From the NCBI GenBank assembly GCA_003427395.1, contig BFEA01000001.1, positions 1,434,251 through 1,478,378 on the forward strand: a stretch of 44,128 nucleotides of DNA, given 5' to 3'. The translations under genes were made by a program, and so were the position numbers. The notes below the pieces were generated by a model that saw only the letters and a program-made list of their open reading frames with translations, had not been told where the DNA came from and searched no databases. Positions 17,102 through 26,869 of the stretch are shown here, one piece after another (positions within the stretch are counted from its first letter, which is position 1; each line of letters opens with the position of its first letter). This DNA comes from Chara braunii. Taxonomy: Eukaryota; Streptophyta; Charophyceae; Charales; Characeae.

Positions 17102-18050
17102 TGCGAGGGTTTGATCCCTCGGCATAACCGTATAAGGCCCTACATCAGGCATGTGAAGGCGGGTCTTTGAACTTGTCAATTTTTTCAAATCTTGGTCAGC
17201 GCCAAACAGTTGCCACGCACCAGTTGGTTACATCTGCCCTGCACGTGAGAATGGGAAACATTCATGAGCCTTCCAAGCCATTCTCAATGTGGCGAAAGCA
17301 GGATACAGTCCAAGTTCGTGCTTGGGTGGTTGGGCATGCCTAACCACTCCGGTCCCAGACCACTGCCTGAACGGGCCAGGGCGCAGACACTTTGGCCGAG
17401 ACTAAAGCTATTGGATACTCGGTCTCACGTGACGAAGCAAGGAAAAGCGCCCGCCACTTTCCATATAGGAAAGGGACAAGTGCTAGGCCAGGCACTCGAG
17501 CACTTGCAATCAGATGCGGTAGCCCTGCTGGAGCATTAGCTCACGGGCTGCTACGCTAGCTGCTGGTAGCAGGCGCGCGTGCACGTGCGGTCGAGCAAAG
17601 GGAATAGGGCACTGTTGAGGGCAGTGCCATAGCCCAGCCCTTCATATTCGGGCTTCGGGCTTGGATGGTCGGCAGGTGGTGGTGGTCTTCGTGTGTAGAA
17701 AGGACATTAAGAAACCTGAGCAGATACCCTTGTAAGGGTGTCTGCTCCGACATCATGCTCGAAACCAGGTCCAGCGTCCCATGGTCGCCCTTCTCCCGAT
17801 TCCAATCCTAGCCCTTGACCTGGCAGGGTGTCAGAGGGAGCCACAGGGGGGCACCAGTGGGTCCTTCTTAGCCTGCCAGGCTCTCCTATCTCTGAGTCAT
17901 CCTTGAGCTACCCTTTTTCGATTTATTATCCAAAGAATCGTTGTGCTGAAAGTCATGCTTAGCCTTCCTATCTCGCCAAACTACTCGTGTTGAGAACCGG
18001 GCTCGGAGCCCCTTGGATTACCTAGGTTGAACCTTTGTGCTACAAATCGG
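17102..18050 (+). mobile_element. Probable 3' LTR of the gypsy relic, right end unsure
   Basis: The sequence following the polypurine tract starts TGCGAGGGTTTGATCCCTCG, containing a perfect 6-bp-stem hairpin (CGAGGG/CCCTCG). No coding region is recognised over the next 900 bases. It is not visibly related to the LTRs of elements 1 and 2. There is no second copy in the window to define the right border, so the end given is a guess. Confidence 0.4.
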
Positions 18051-18375
18051 GGCCAGCGTCCTCCTAGACTGCCCTACACGGTTTCCATTCAAACAAGCAG
18101 GTGTAGGGGAAAGGGGTCCAGGAACGCCGCTGCTGATCTCAGAGGGATTCTGGGATCAAGCACCGTCCAGTCTCGAAAGACTAGTCTGTAGTCCCTAGGT
18201 GCCTCCCCCCCTACCACCCCCAACCCCAAATGCTGGTGGACATCGCCGAACCATGCCACCCCTGCCATCCACCCCCCCCCCTGCTGCCTCCAAACCATTC
18301 CTTGCAGAAGGTTGTACTGATCTGGTCTATGTCTCGTAGCGCGTGAATAAAATTCATCTTCTGTTTAGCCTCCTG

Positions 18376-19090
18376 CTAGTGATTCAGGATCCCGGCTTGG
18401 ACCAATTGCTTGACCGATTCTGCTGCTTCGCCCTCCACTATTTGTGCCCCTTCCATATCCAACACGCATCTCCACCACCAAATTACCCAAAGAACCAATC
18501 GCCTGCCCACCCGAAGCAGGTTCTCTATCAGGGGGTCCTCCCGACAGTGCGGCCGGTAACCCATTATCACCGCTCTCCAGTCCCATGGCCACTCCTGATC
18601 TGGAACAATCTGCGGACATATCCTGTCCCACCACCTCCACAACAACACTGACGAGGGACAGTGCATGAAGATGTGTTCAATCGTCTCTGTCCTTTTTTGC
18701 AGTGGATACTTCTGCAGACACCTCTGGCAACATGGTGTTGCCCGTCCCTGCTGCTCTAACCTCATGTGGCCAATCCGCCAATCGTTAGTTGGGAGGCAGC
18801 AGCCTGTGTTATCGTCCGTTTTTTTTGCTTTTGTTTGTGTTCTGTTATTTTTCAATATTCTGACTCTCTGAGTTATTTTTTTCATTTCCCAGATGAATTT
18901 CTGCTCCTTGTTTTATCTGGTCCAGGACTCTGTCATTTCGAAACCTGCATGTCCACCTGTTGGTCCACACTCTTTTGGCCACTGGAGGCTTGGGAGATCT
19001 TTTGACTGCACTATGACTGGCCTGAATTTGTCTGCTAGTGCCTGGTCCAGTCCTCGTTATACCTGGACCAACCTCCTGAGACAAGAGTAG
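18376..19090 (-). pseudogene. LINE 3' end: zinc-binding region after the reverse transcriptase
   Basis: The 170-codon minus-strand frame reads NDWRIGHMRLEQQGRATPCC, QRCLQKYPLQKRTETIEHIF and MHCPSSVLLWRWWDRICPQI. This is the C-x2-C ... E-x-x-x-H-I-F-x-x-C pattern of the zinc-binding module found at the C-terminus of many plant and algal LINE ORF2 proteins. Upstream, in another frame, RVWTNRWTCRFRNDRVLDQI continues the same protein, so a frameshift lies near 18880. The RT is missing. Sequence 18060-18375 would be the 3' untranslated part and shows nothing else. Confidence 0.65.
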
Positions 19091-19246
19091 GGACTGGATG
19101 TCCAATTGGGACCCAGGCCAACTATTTCTTTCCCGAGGTCTTTGGACCACGATTTCGGCCACCCTAACGCCAACCACGACGGAGAGGACAGCCACACCGA
19201 GGACAATTGAATAGTTTTTAGCGAGTATGAGCGCTGGCAATGGTTC

Positions 19247-19730
19247 GTGGCATTGAGTACGGTGAGGGATGACAGGAACTTAAATATTTATCTGTGTTCC
19301 TTGATTGCAGACGCTCTAAGAATTCTTCTTGCTATGATGATTATTAATGGCGACATTTCCTGGGCCACCAAGTTTCAGCACTCATACAATGTTACTTTTG
19401 TCTCCACTTACTTCCCAAATCTGATATACCTTGTCTCTACCATCTAATCACCCTCGCTCCAAGCTTTCCTATATTGGGCCGACCAATGGCGATGTCTCCC
19501 GCAGATGGAACGAACACATCGACATATGTAAAACTACCCATAAGGTTCACAGATGGTTGCAAACGGTTGGTTGGTAGGATTATGATGCTATTCCTCTTGC
19601 ATTTTCATCTAACGAACTGGAATGTGTCCAAAAGTGTCTTCTTCGTACTTATTGTCCGGGCTTAAACACTAGGGATACTATTAATGGGTGTAAAACAGGA
19701 AAAACGAAAAGGTTGAAAAGCCCGTTAGTG
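19247..19730 (+). pseudogene. Second GIY-YIG endonuclease relic of a Penelope-like element
   Basis: The plus strand first reads ADALRILLAMMIINGDISWA, which aligns with KLFRTIVILACMNGYLNCGR of the PLE at 7563-8450. Next comes LIYLVSTI*SPSLQ (stop at 19445-19447), then after a frameshift LSYIGPTNGDVSRRWNEHID, HKVHRWLQTVGW, a TAG at 19575-19577, DYDAIPLAFSSNELECVQKC and LLRTYCPGLN. This follows the order VYV, YIGQT, RWREH, VHKWIRKKG, IPIPLW, PGLN of the first copy. The catalytic Glu position appears to be Gln. The sequence is far from identical to the first PLE, so it is a different family member. It runs into a pyrimidine tract at about 19730. Confidence 0.7.
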
Positions 19731-20085
19731 CACCTCTCCCCTGCCGCCTCCCTATCTCCCTCCATCTCCCCTAGCCTTCTCTTCCTCTCCCTCTCCCTCT
19801 CCTCCTTCCTCCGTTCCTCCTCCTCCTCAACCTCTTCTTCTTCGTCGTCTTCCTCAACCTCTTCTTCTTCGTCATCGTCCTCAACCTCTTCTTCGTCGTC
19901 GTCTTCTTTTTCTACTCCTCTTCCTCCCTCTTCCTCTTCTCCCCTCCTCCTCCTCCCCTCCTCTCTTCTTGTTCTTCTTCTTCCTCCTCCTCTACAGCCT
20001 CCTCTCCATTTTCGAGTTCATCTCCCATATCCTTTGTCTCCTCCCTCAACAACTCCTCATCATTCAATCTCTGCCAACTCCTAGA
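19722..20085. repeat. Pyrimidine-rich tract (CTT/CCT) of about 360 bp
   Basis: The plus strand is almost entirely C and T (TCCTCCTCCTC, TCTTCTTCTTCGTCGTC and similar). Read on the other strand it codes for long Glu runs, as in EEEEEEEQEERRGGGGGEKR. Such Glu-rich ends also occur in the PLE upstream region, so it could be a decayed coding part on the minus strand or simple repeat expansion. A strongly asymmetric tract like this can form triplex DNA. Confidence 0.7.
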
Positions 20086-20197
20086 GCAAGAAAAAAAACT
20101 GAAGGACTTGTTACCACCTGTACCTCCCGAGGGACCCTGTGGATAAAATCGTGGAAACTTCTGAAATGGAGATATGGTGGCTCTATGATTTCCCACA

Positions 20198-20668
20198 ATG
20201 GTAATACCCTCGAACTCCGGAAGTCTCAGGGTGTCTTTGAATCTTCTGCAGGATTATTTTTTTCAACTCTATCTCTATACTCTTAAAATTTACAAAGGGC
20301 CCAGCGACACATGCGACGGCGGGCCCACCAGAAACTATGGCAGGGGCACGCGCCACCTGGGAGGAAATCGAGAGGGACCGACCGGTCACGGCCGCAGGAC
20401 GCATGGGGAAAGCAGCACGGGGGCTCAGAGAGCAAGGGCCGCGCAAACCGCATGCCAGCACAGCGGAGCGGGGGCCCACACAGGGAAAGCGGCAGCGGGC
20501 ACAAAAAAGAAACGTCACGCGAAAAGAGTGGACCAGTGCTTGGCATCAGCAGATCGGTGGTAAGGCGGGTGGCATCGGGAGATCGGTGGACAGAAGGGCC
20601 GACATACGTGCAGAAGCATCATTGGCAGATCAGCGGAGAGGCAAGACTACGTGTGTGTGCCGTCGCCC

Positions 20669-20669
<1 letters not shown>
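20198..20669 (+). other. GC-rich stretch with open frames, no known family
   Basis: A frame from ATG at 20337 gives MAGARATWEEIERDRPVTAA and continues basic and low in hydrophobic residues. It is open to 20762 only because the CT repeat keeps it open. A good splice-donor match, GGTG/GTAAGG, lies at about 20560. I recognise no domain. It could be a 5' exon of the locus whose possible last exon is at 29588, or simply GC-rich repeat DNA. Confidence 0.25.

Positions 20670-20701
<32 letters not shown>
20670..20701. repeat. (CT)n microsatellite left of gypsy element 2
   Basis: About 16 CT units directly before the TGGCGC start of the LTR. The 3' LTR of the same element is followed by TC repeats at 29504, so the element sits inside a CT repeat. 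Confidence 0.9.
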
Positions 20702-20704
<3 letters not shown>

Positions 20705-21723
20705 CGCACTGCGCACGACACAGGCCTCCAAGGCCCGACCAGGCGGAACAAGGGATAAGTAAGGGCCCTCCAGGCTCTGTGTCGTTTCAGCCTAAAAAGG
20801 AGGGCCAATGTTAGGCCCTCTTAATGTCTACCTTTCCTGAAACTTAGGCGCCAGACCAGGGATAAGCGCAGGCCATTTTAGGCCCTCTTAAAAACAACCT
20901 TTGTTTTGAACTTGGGCGCCAGGGGTTGGCGCGATTCGGCATTGGCAAGAGCAGCCTCCCAGCCGGACCAGCACTATATATCGATGGTCCGCCTAGGAGG
21001 CAGGAGGCAGTTCAGGAGGCAGTCTTCGGACATTCGGCAGCAGCACTCATGAGCGCTGCAGTAATAGTAGAGTACGATAGGAGTAGTCTTCAGCGCTGGG
21101 CACTGCTGGGACCTTAGAGTAGTACGGAGAGGGAGGAGAGTGGCGGAGGTCAGGGAGACTTACCTGGGAGCTTACCTGTGACGCCATCGCTCCAGCTTCG
21201 CCTTCGATGTACCTGCAACAAGGCGCCACCTTTCACAGGTTAGTACCTAGCACAGGGAGAGAGAGAGTACTTCTTCTTCTTCCTCTTCCTCCAGTCCACC
21301 ATCTCTTCCTCGCCCTCCAGCTATCTGACATCTCCGTGTCGACAGACTACGAGAGATAGAGAGAGAGATTTGTGACTTCAGGATGCTGACGACATTTGGA
21401 TACAGACTCAACCTTGGGACAGAGACATCAATCGGAGATTATTTGGGATCGATGTCAACGACATTGGTGTTGACGACATTCTGATCTTCTCCCTCCTTTT
21501 CGTCCAATCCCGTCCTCTTCGTCTGTGTATGATCTGGGCCTGGCGCATTCCTCCTGTGTGTAGCGCCAGACCCCTTCACACCTTGCGATGATGATGTATG
21601 ATTGGTCTACATGGCGACATTGATTGGTCTGATCATTTGTATTTTAGCCTTCCGCTGCGCTATCCTGTACTATGTAAGAGAGGTCGGTTCTTGTTCTGGT
21701 CTGCACCATTACGATATGCAACA
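20702..21723 (+). mobile_element. 5' LTR of element 2
   Basis: It starts TGGCGCACTGCGCACGACAC and ends at about GATATGCAACA, just before a primer-binding-like site. It aligns over its length with 28396-29503. It contains a TATA box at 20975. Near its 3' end lies a conserved stretch with a small hydrophobic frame (MATLIGLIICILAFRCAILY from 21611). The last 10 bases are the least certain. Confidence 0.8.
20975..20980 (+). promoter_or_regulatory. TATA box of the element 2 5' LTR
   Basis: TATATA within CAGCACTATATATCGATGG, at the same relative place as in the element 1 LTR (4323) and the 3' LTR (28671). It probably drove transcription of the element. Confidence 0.6.
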
Positions 21724-21726
21724 GTT

Positions 21727-21738
21727 TGGAATCGGAGC
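21727..21738 (+). promoter_or_regulatory. Primer-binding-like site of element 2
   Basis: TGGAATCGGAGC matches ten of twelve bases of TGGTATCAGAGC, the site complementary to initiator tRNA-Met used by many plant gypsy elements. It lies three bases after the presumed LTR end, the expected place. The stretch 21740-22260 that follows is a leader without a gene; it contains TTGA repeats near 21780 and A runs near 21855 and 22005. Confidence 0.5.
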
Positions 21739-22286
21739 GGACCTCTCAATCAGAGGATCTGCCCAATCAAGGAGACAGCTTGATTGATTGATTGATTCAT
21801 TTATTCATTGATTGTTTATTGGTTAATCAAGTAGGGTTTTGTCAAATCCCTGCAAAAAAAAATTCGCTACAAATCTCCGGAAAGTCGGATACTAGCATTT
21901 CGTTTTTTTTCTCTAGGCAGATTAGGTGAACTAGGGAGGTTGTCATATTCTCGGAAACGGGATCTATTCTTCGCTGAAAGTGGAACCTCCATTCTATTTC
22001 GCGCAAAAAAAAAAAAAAAAATTCCAAGATCGCATTTTTTTGACAGCGAAAAGCTTGTGAAGCCTTGCCTCTATCTCACTCGTTGCACTCCTCCGTAAAA
22101 GCCTCACTGATAACCAATCAACAGATATTCAAAAAAAAGAAGAAAAGAAAAAGGAGGGAATCCTCTTCTTTTATTTTTTTTATTATTTTGTTCTGTTGAT
22201 TAGGACCGGGAATGGAAAGTGCAGTTTGGTTACCTTCCTGCGTTTCCCTCCCGCCCAGCCCTTTGCCTGCGTTCCCAGTTGAGTAA

Positions 22287-22455
22287 GTGCCACATCAGCA
22301 GTACCACGACAGCAGCAGTGCCACATCAGCAGTACCATGACAGCAGCAGTGCCACGTCAGCAGTATCACGACAGCAGCAGTGCTACATCAGCAGTACCAC
22401 GACAGCAGCAGTGCCACGTCAGCAGTACTGCGGCAGCAGTGACACCTCAGCAGTG
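22287..22455 (+). repeat. 31-bp minisatellite in the Gag leader of element 2
   Basis: About five units of GTGCCACATCAGCAGTACCA plus CGACAGCAGCA. The 31-base period rotates the reading frame with every copy. Each frame yields Gln/Ser/Ala/Thr-rich peptide, so the array stays open on one strand. It directly precedes the Gag coiled coil. Confidence 0.85.
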
Positions 22456-23218
22456 CCCCTCCACCATGACGGTTTCAGTTTTGGGCATGCCAGGCCAACT
22501 TGCCAGCGAGTCCATTGCCGAGTTCCGACAGCGGATCCAAGATCTGCTTGCACAGATCGAGGCTGAGGAACAGCGCCAGGCGGCAGCCGAGGCTGCCTGC
22601 CTACAGGCTGAAGCGGAGGCAGCGGCTTCAGGCCGCAGCTGACTTAGACGCCCAGGCCCGCCGCAGGCAGGCCCTAGATCTTCCTCAGTGGCACGAAGCC
22701 GCCAGCGTCGACAGGCTGAAGTTCTGGCATTTGGAACCATCCGAGGGCCACGACGACGCAACACCGGAAGAGCAGCACAAGGAGTTACTCTCCAAACTCG
22801 TGACCCGGTCGGTTTCCACTTGTAACCACCTGCAGTCCGAGTTAGAGAAACAGCACCAGGAACTGGGGAATCTCCGACAGGCCGTGCAGAACCACAAGGA
22901 TCTGCACGAGGATGCTACACGGGCACTTCATATCCGTGTACGGGACTTGGAGCAAGCAGCACCCAGACCAGATGCTGGCGAACCCAGCAATGCAGCCTCT
23001 ACCCGCGAGTTGGAGCAACGAATTGATCATGTACTCGCAATGCTCGGCGACATCAGCACCTTCGCCGCACCGGACTCCATCAGCGAGCAGCTCGACACCT
23101 TGAAGAACGAGATTTGGCAACTACACCAGCCGCCCGACAACGATGGCAGCATCAATGCATCGCGGCAGTACAAGATGCCGACATTCCGGATCGAAAAGTT
23201 TGATGACTATACGCATTA
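22337..23218 (+). pseudogene. Element 2 Gag, N-terminal coiled-coil part
   Basis: The first frame reads TVSVLGMPGQLASESIAEFR, QRIQDLLAQIEAEEQRQAAA and an Ala/Glu-rich helix. At about 22625 the sense moves to the next frame: LDAQARRRQALDLPQWHEAA, LQSELEKQHQELGNLRQAVQ, ELEQRIDHVLAMLGDI and KMPTFRIEKFDDYTH. It ends at a TAG (23216-23218) where the related pattern suggests Gln (C to T). The long coiled coil before the capsid-like domain is common in gypsy Gag proteins of plants and algae. Gag would build the particle. Confidence 0.7.
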
Positions 23219-24026
23219 GGACCCGGTCACCTGGTGGCAGGGCTTTACGACAGAGCTTCGGATTCACCCGGTTCCCGATCACTTGTACATCTCGGCGCTG
23301 TTCTTCAACGCCAAGGGGAGATGCCAGATCTGGCTCAGCCACATGGCAACCATCCACGGCGTCCACATCGCCGACCTGCACCAAAAGATCTCTTGGGAAG
23401 ATCTGACGAAGGAATGGAACAAACGGTTCTTTGTTGACGATGCCCCGGCGCTCGCCATTAACCGCCTCTTCAGCATGACTCAAGGCAACACACCGACACG
23501 AGGCTGGCTCACGGAATGGCAAAAGATCGAGGCAACACCCGATATCGACTTGCCATTTCCGAATCGGCACCGGGAGTTTTACAACTGGTCGTATGCCGCC
23601 TTGAGCCTCGCTCTCGACGATCGCGAAACATACACGACCTTCGCCGAAATCATCGACAAGGCTCGTGCGATTATCGAGACCAACCGGGCTGCTGCACACG
23701 AGAAATCAGTGTGGCAACCAGCTTATGTGGAGAAAGGAAAATTTGGTCCGCGTCCGCAGCCCGTCGCTGCAGTTCAATCGGACAACCTTGTGGAAGACCC
23801 GACAGCCACCCCAACATCACGTGAGGGAGATCAGGTGGCCGACGTCCAGCCGCGAAGCAACAACAACTCCCGTGGAAAAGGGAAGGTGAAAACAGCATCG
23901 CCGACAAAAAATGGACAGCCAATACCATGGGTCAAGTTCAGCTTGACCAAGGCCGAATATAGGTACCGCAGTCGATACGGCTGCTGCTATTGGTGCAACA
24001 GCACCAAGCACAAGACCTCCCAATAG
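23219..24026 (+). pseudogene. Element 2 Gag, capsid-like part and broken zinc knuckle
   Basis: The frame goes on DPVTWWQGFTTELRIHPVPD, HLYISALFFNAKGRCQIWLS and SWEDLTKEWNKRFFVDDAPA, then INRLFSMTQGNTPTRGWLTE and DLPFPNRHREFYNWSYAALS. This is a typical retrotransposon Gag fold with W-x-x-x-F and L-x-x-x-F-x patterns. A basic stretch (NNNSRGKGKVKTASPTKNGQ) leads to CYWCNSTKHKTSQ and a stop. The spacing C-x2-C-x4-H-x4 puts the stop exactly where the fourth ligand Cys of a CCHC knuckle should be, so the knuckle is one residue short. Confidence 0.75.
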
Positions 24027-24077
24027 CAAGATCAAGCCAAGGACGATGTTTGACCTCGAATCAGCTCGGAAAACTGA

Positions 24078-24420
24078 GTCGCGTGGGAGGGACTCCACCT
24101 CTCACTCCGCCAGATTCGGCCGCCTTGCTAGCAGCCTCCTACACATTTGGGGATAATGCGGATGTCACAAGTCCTCGGTACACTTACGAGGATTACGCTG
24201 TCCACTTGGTCCCACTGTTGGACCATCCACTCCACGTGCAAGACTCCACCGCATGCACGATTTCATCACCATTGGCAACCGATTCGGCAGCTTCGCCACC
24301 AACTTTCGTTGGGGATTCGACGTCATGGTCAAGACTTGAGAAACTCGACCAGATGACGTTCGCAAGCTTCCAATGGACACCACTTCCCCCGACCGGTCGA
24401 TTGCCGAAACCGCATTAACG
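24078..24420 (+). pseudogene. Element 2 region between Gag and protease
   Basis: An open frame of about 110 codons (LTPPDSAALLAASYTFGDNA, YEDYAVHLVPLLDHPLHVQD, TFASFQWTPLPPTGRLPKPH) links Gag to the protease. It has no catalytic motif. The W-x-P-L-P end resembles linkers seen before retropepsins, but I would not assign a function. Confidence 0.45.
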
Positions 24421-24469
24421 CACTAACGGCACAATTACGGGATTACTTGCACATTGCAGTACCAGCTCC

Positions 24470-25150
24470 GTTGATGGATGCCAAAGTAGGGGTTGTTGAC
24501 CTTTGCGACTACCTTGCGAAGATCGACCGCGAGTTCAAGACACAAGCTACGACAACAACAACGCGCCATTGTTGTATATACGCATTCAGATCGGAGAAGC
24601 AACCTGCAACGCTTTGATCAATTGCGGAGCTACTCGCAACTATATGAGCCAAGGTTTTCCGGTACGCGCAGATTTGGGGCCACACGTTCGGCGGAAGTCG
24701 TAGCCCACGCAAGTGACGTTGGCCAATGGTCACACGCACAAGTCAATCAACCGGTGCATTGATTCCGTCCCCGTGTACTTCGCCCCGCATGCAAGCGAGG
24801 TTGTGTCCTTCGACATTCTGGACACCAAGTTCGACATGATTTTGGGCATGTCATGGCAACAAAGCGAGGGCCACCTGGTGAACTTCTACCGCCGCACCGT
24901 TCGCATTCGTGATCGGAACGGAGTACTAGTCCCGTGCACGGTGCCTCCACCTCACCCTTCGATCAGTTGTCACGTGGTGTCCGCCGCGAGCATTCGAGCT
25001 TCCACCACCCGAGACGACACCGAGGAGATAGATGTGTGTTTTCTCCATGCCCTCCCTCCCCATGACATCCCATCGACGGACGCATCGACAGACCCACGCA
25101 TCACCGAGCTTCTGACGCCTAGGGTGACGTTTTCGAAGCCCCGCACGTCG
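24470..25150 (+). pseudogene. Element 2 protease, catalytic Asp replaced by Asn
   Basis: One frame from 24503 reads YDNNNAPLLYIRIQIGEATC and ALINCGATRNYMSQGF. The retropepsin loop, D-S-G in element 1, is N-C-G here (AAT for GAT), so the catalytic Asp is lost. A TAG at 24701-24703 interrupts it. The same frame continues VTLANGHTHKSINRCIDSVP, FDILDTKFDMILGMSW and NFYRRTVRIRDRNGV. After about 25130 the sense shifts frame towards the RT. Confidence 0.8.
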
Positions 25151-26217
25151 TACCGGATCGGCCAATCCGCCACGAGATCATCCTCGAGGCCGGGTCCGTA
25201 CCTCCGCGTGGTTGCATCTACCTCATGAGCGAGGAAGAGTTAAGTGTGCTATGGGCACAACTCGACGACCTTCTTAAGATCTAAAGGTTGAATTCGGCCT
25301 AGCTCTTCGTTATACAACGCTCCCGTTCTCTTCGTCCGAAAGAAGAACAAGGACTTGCGGTTGTGCATCGATTATCGCAAGCTCAACGCACAAACCGTCA
25401 AGAATGTCGGCCCTCTTCCGCGCATCGACGACCTCCTCGAACGGTTGGGCGGCACAAAATTTTTCTCCAAGCTTGACCTCAAATCGGGATATCACCACAA
25501 CTCAACGACCTTCTTAAGAAAGGCTGAATTCGGCCTAGCTCTTCGCCATACTGCGCTCCCATTCTCTTCGTCTGGAAGAAGAACAAGGACTTGCGGTTGT
25601 GCATCGATGATCGCAAGCTCAACGCACAAACCATCAAGAACGCCGACCCTCTTCCGCGCATCGATGACCTCCTTGAACGGCTGCGCGGCGCAAAATTTTT
25701 CTCCAAGCTTGACCTCAAATTGGGATATCACCAACTCGAGATTCGGCGGGTGGACCGCTACAAGACCGCGTTCAAGGCGAGATATGGGCATTTCGAATGG
25801 CTGGTTATGCCTTTTGGCCTTACAAATGGCCCGGCCACGTTCCAAACGGCTATGTTGACGGAGTTCCGACACATGCTGGACAGATTTGTACTCATCTACC
25901 TCGACGATATCTTGGTGTGCAACCGAAGTTTGGACGAGCATGTGGAGCACCTGCGCACCGTTTTGGAGCGGCTACGACTAGCCAAGTACAAAGCCAACCG
26001 CGACAAATGTGAACTCGCGCGGCAGGAGCTCGAATACTTGGGCCATTATGTAACGCCACAAGGCATCCGTCCGCTCGCGGACAAGACTGAGTCCATCCTC
26101 ATATGGCTCGAGCCCACCAACACCACGGACGTTCGGTCATTCATGGGGTTGGCAGGCTACTACCAACGCTTCATCACCGGGTACTCAAGGATTGTCGCAC
26201 CATTGATGAAATTATAA
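25131..26217 (+). pseudogene. Element 2 reverse transcriptase with 240-bp duplication
   Basis: The start (RHEIILEAGSVPPRGCIYLM and SEEELSVLWAQLDDL) leads into a 240-bp segment present twice (25258-25497 and 25498-25737), coding [13 protein letters not shown] to KLDLKSGYH. The first copy has frame breaks. The second reads [54 protein letters not shown] and LIYLDDILVCNRS, with all RT motifs. The connection domain (YLGHYVTPQGIRPLADKTES, VRSFMGLAGYYQRFITGYS) ends at a TAA (26215-26217). Catalytic Asp residues are kept. Confidence 0.85.
25258..25737 (+). repeat. 240-bp tandem duplication in element 2 RT
   Basis: Two copies of 240 bases lie head to tail, differing at scattered sites. CAACTCGA occurs at the start of the unit and again just after the second copy, an 8-base microhomology. 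The period is a multiple of three, so the frame could have survived the event; later indels broke the first copy. Confidence 0.9.
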
Positions 26218-26860
26218 TCGCCAAAGGTGCCATTCGTATTCGACGACAAAGCGCGCCGGTCATTCCAAGCACTCAAGACAGTCATGCTCATGGCACCCGT
26301 CCTTAGCATCTACGACCCCACCTTCCCAACGAGAGTGACAACCGACGACTCCGGTTATGGTATTGGGGCAGTCTTGGAACAACACAAAGGCGACGACTAG
26401 CATCCCATGGAGTACTTCAGCCACAAGGTGCCTCCCATAAACTTACTTGATGATGCAAGGAAGGAGCTGCTTGCGTTCGTGATGGCTCTCAAGCGATGGC
26501 GGCACTTCCTCCTTGGGCGTCGTAGGTTCACATGGGTCACTGATAACAACCCGTTAACCTACTACAAGACGCAAAATACGGTGAGCACATTATCGGATGA
26601 TGGATGTATTTCATTAGGAAGGAGTTGCTTGCGTTCGTGATGGCTCTCAAGCGATGGCGACACTTCCTCCTTGGGCGACGTAGGTTCACATGGGTCACTG
26701 ATAACAACTCGTTAATATACTACAAGATGCAAAATACAGTGAGCAGCATTATCGGATGATGGATGTATTTCATCAACCAATTTGACTTCACACCGAAACA
26801 TCTCGCCGGCCTCTCCAATCGCGCAGCAGATGCACTCTCGCGAAGACCCGATCTTTGCTT
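26218..26860 (+). pseudogene. Element 2 RNase H with 158-bp duplication
   Basis: Reading VPFVFDDKARRSFQALKTVM, VTTDDSGYGIGAVLEQHKGD (first catalytic Asp) and a TAG at 26398-26400, then HPMEYFSHKVPP, ARKELLAFVMALKRWRHFLL and FTWVTDNNPLTYYKTQNTV. The last part is repeated by a 158-bp tandem duplication (26458-26775). The end reads INQFDFTPKHLAGLSNRAAD and ALSRRPDL. The first, second and later motifs are present but the frame is broken at both ends of the duplication. Confidence 0.8.
26458..26775 (+). repeat. 158-bp tandem duplication in element 2 RNase H
   Basis: The unit beginning AGGAAGGAGCTGCTTGCGTT at 26458 recurs at 26616 and both copies end in GGATGATGGATGTATTTCAT. Period 158 shifts the frame. 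Confidence 0.9.
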
Positions 26861-26869
26861 TGACACATC

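Noticed and set aside
18343-18651. Plus-strand frame MNKIHLLFSLLLVIQDPGLD
   Set aside because: It is the antisense of the LINE zinc-binding frame at 18376-18885.
22265-22455. CRISPR array in the 31-bp repeats
   Set aside because: Units follow directly with no unique spacers; it is a minisatellite in a retroelement of a eukaryote.
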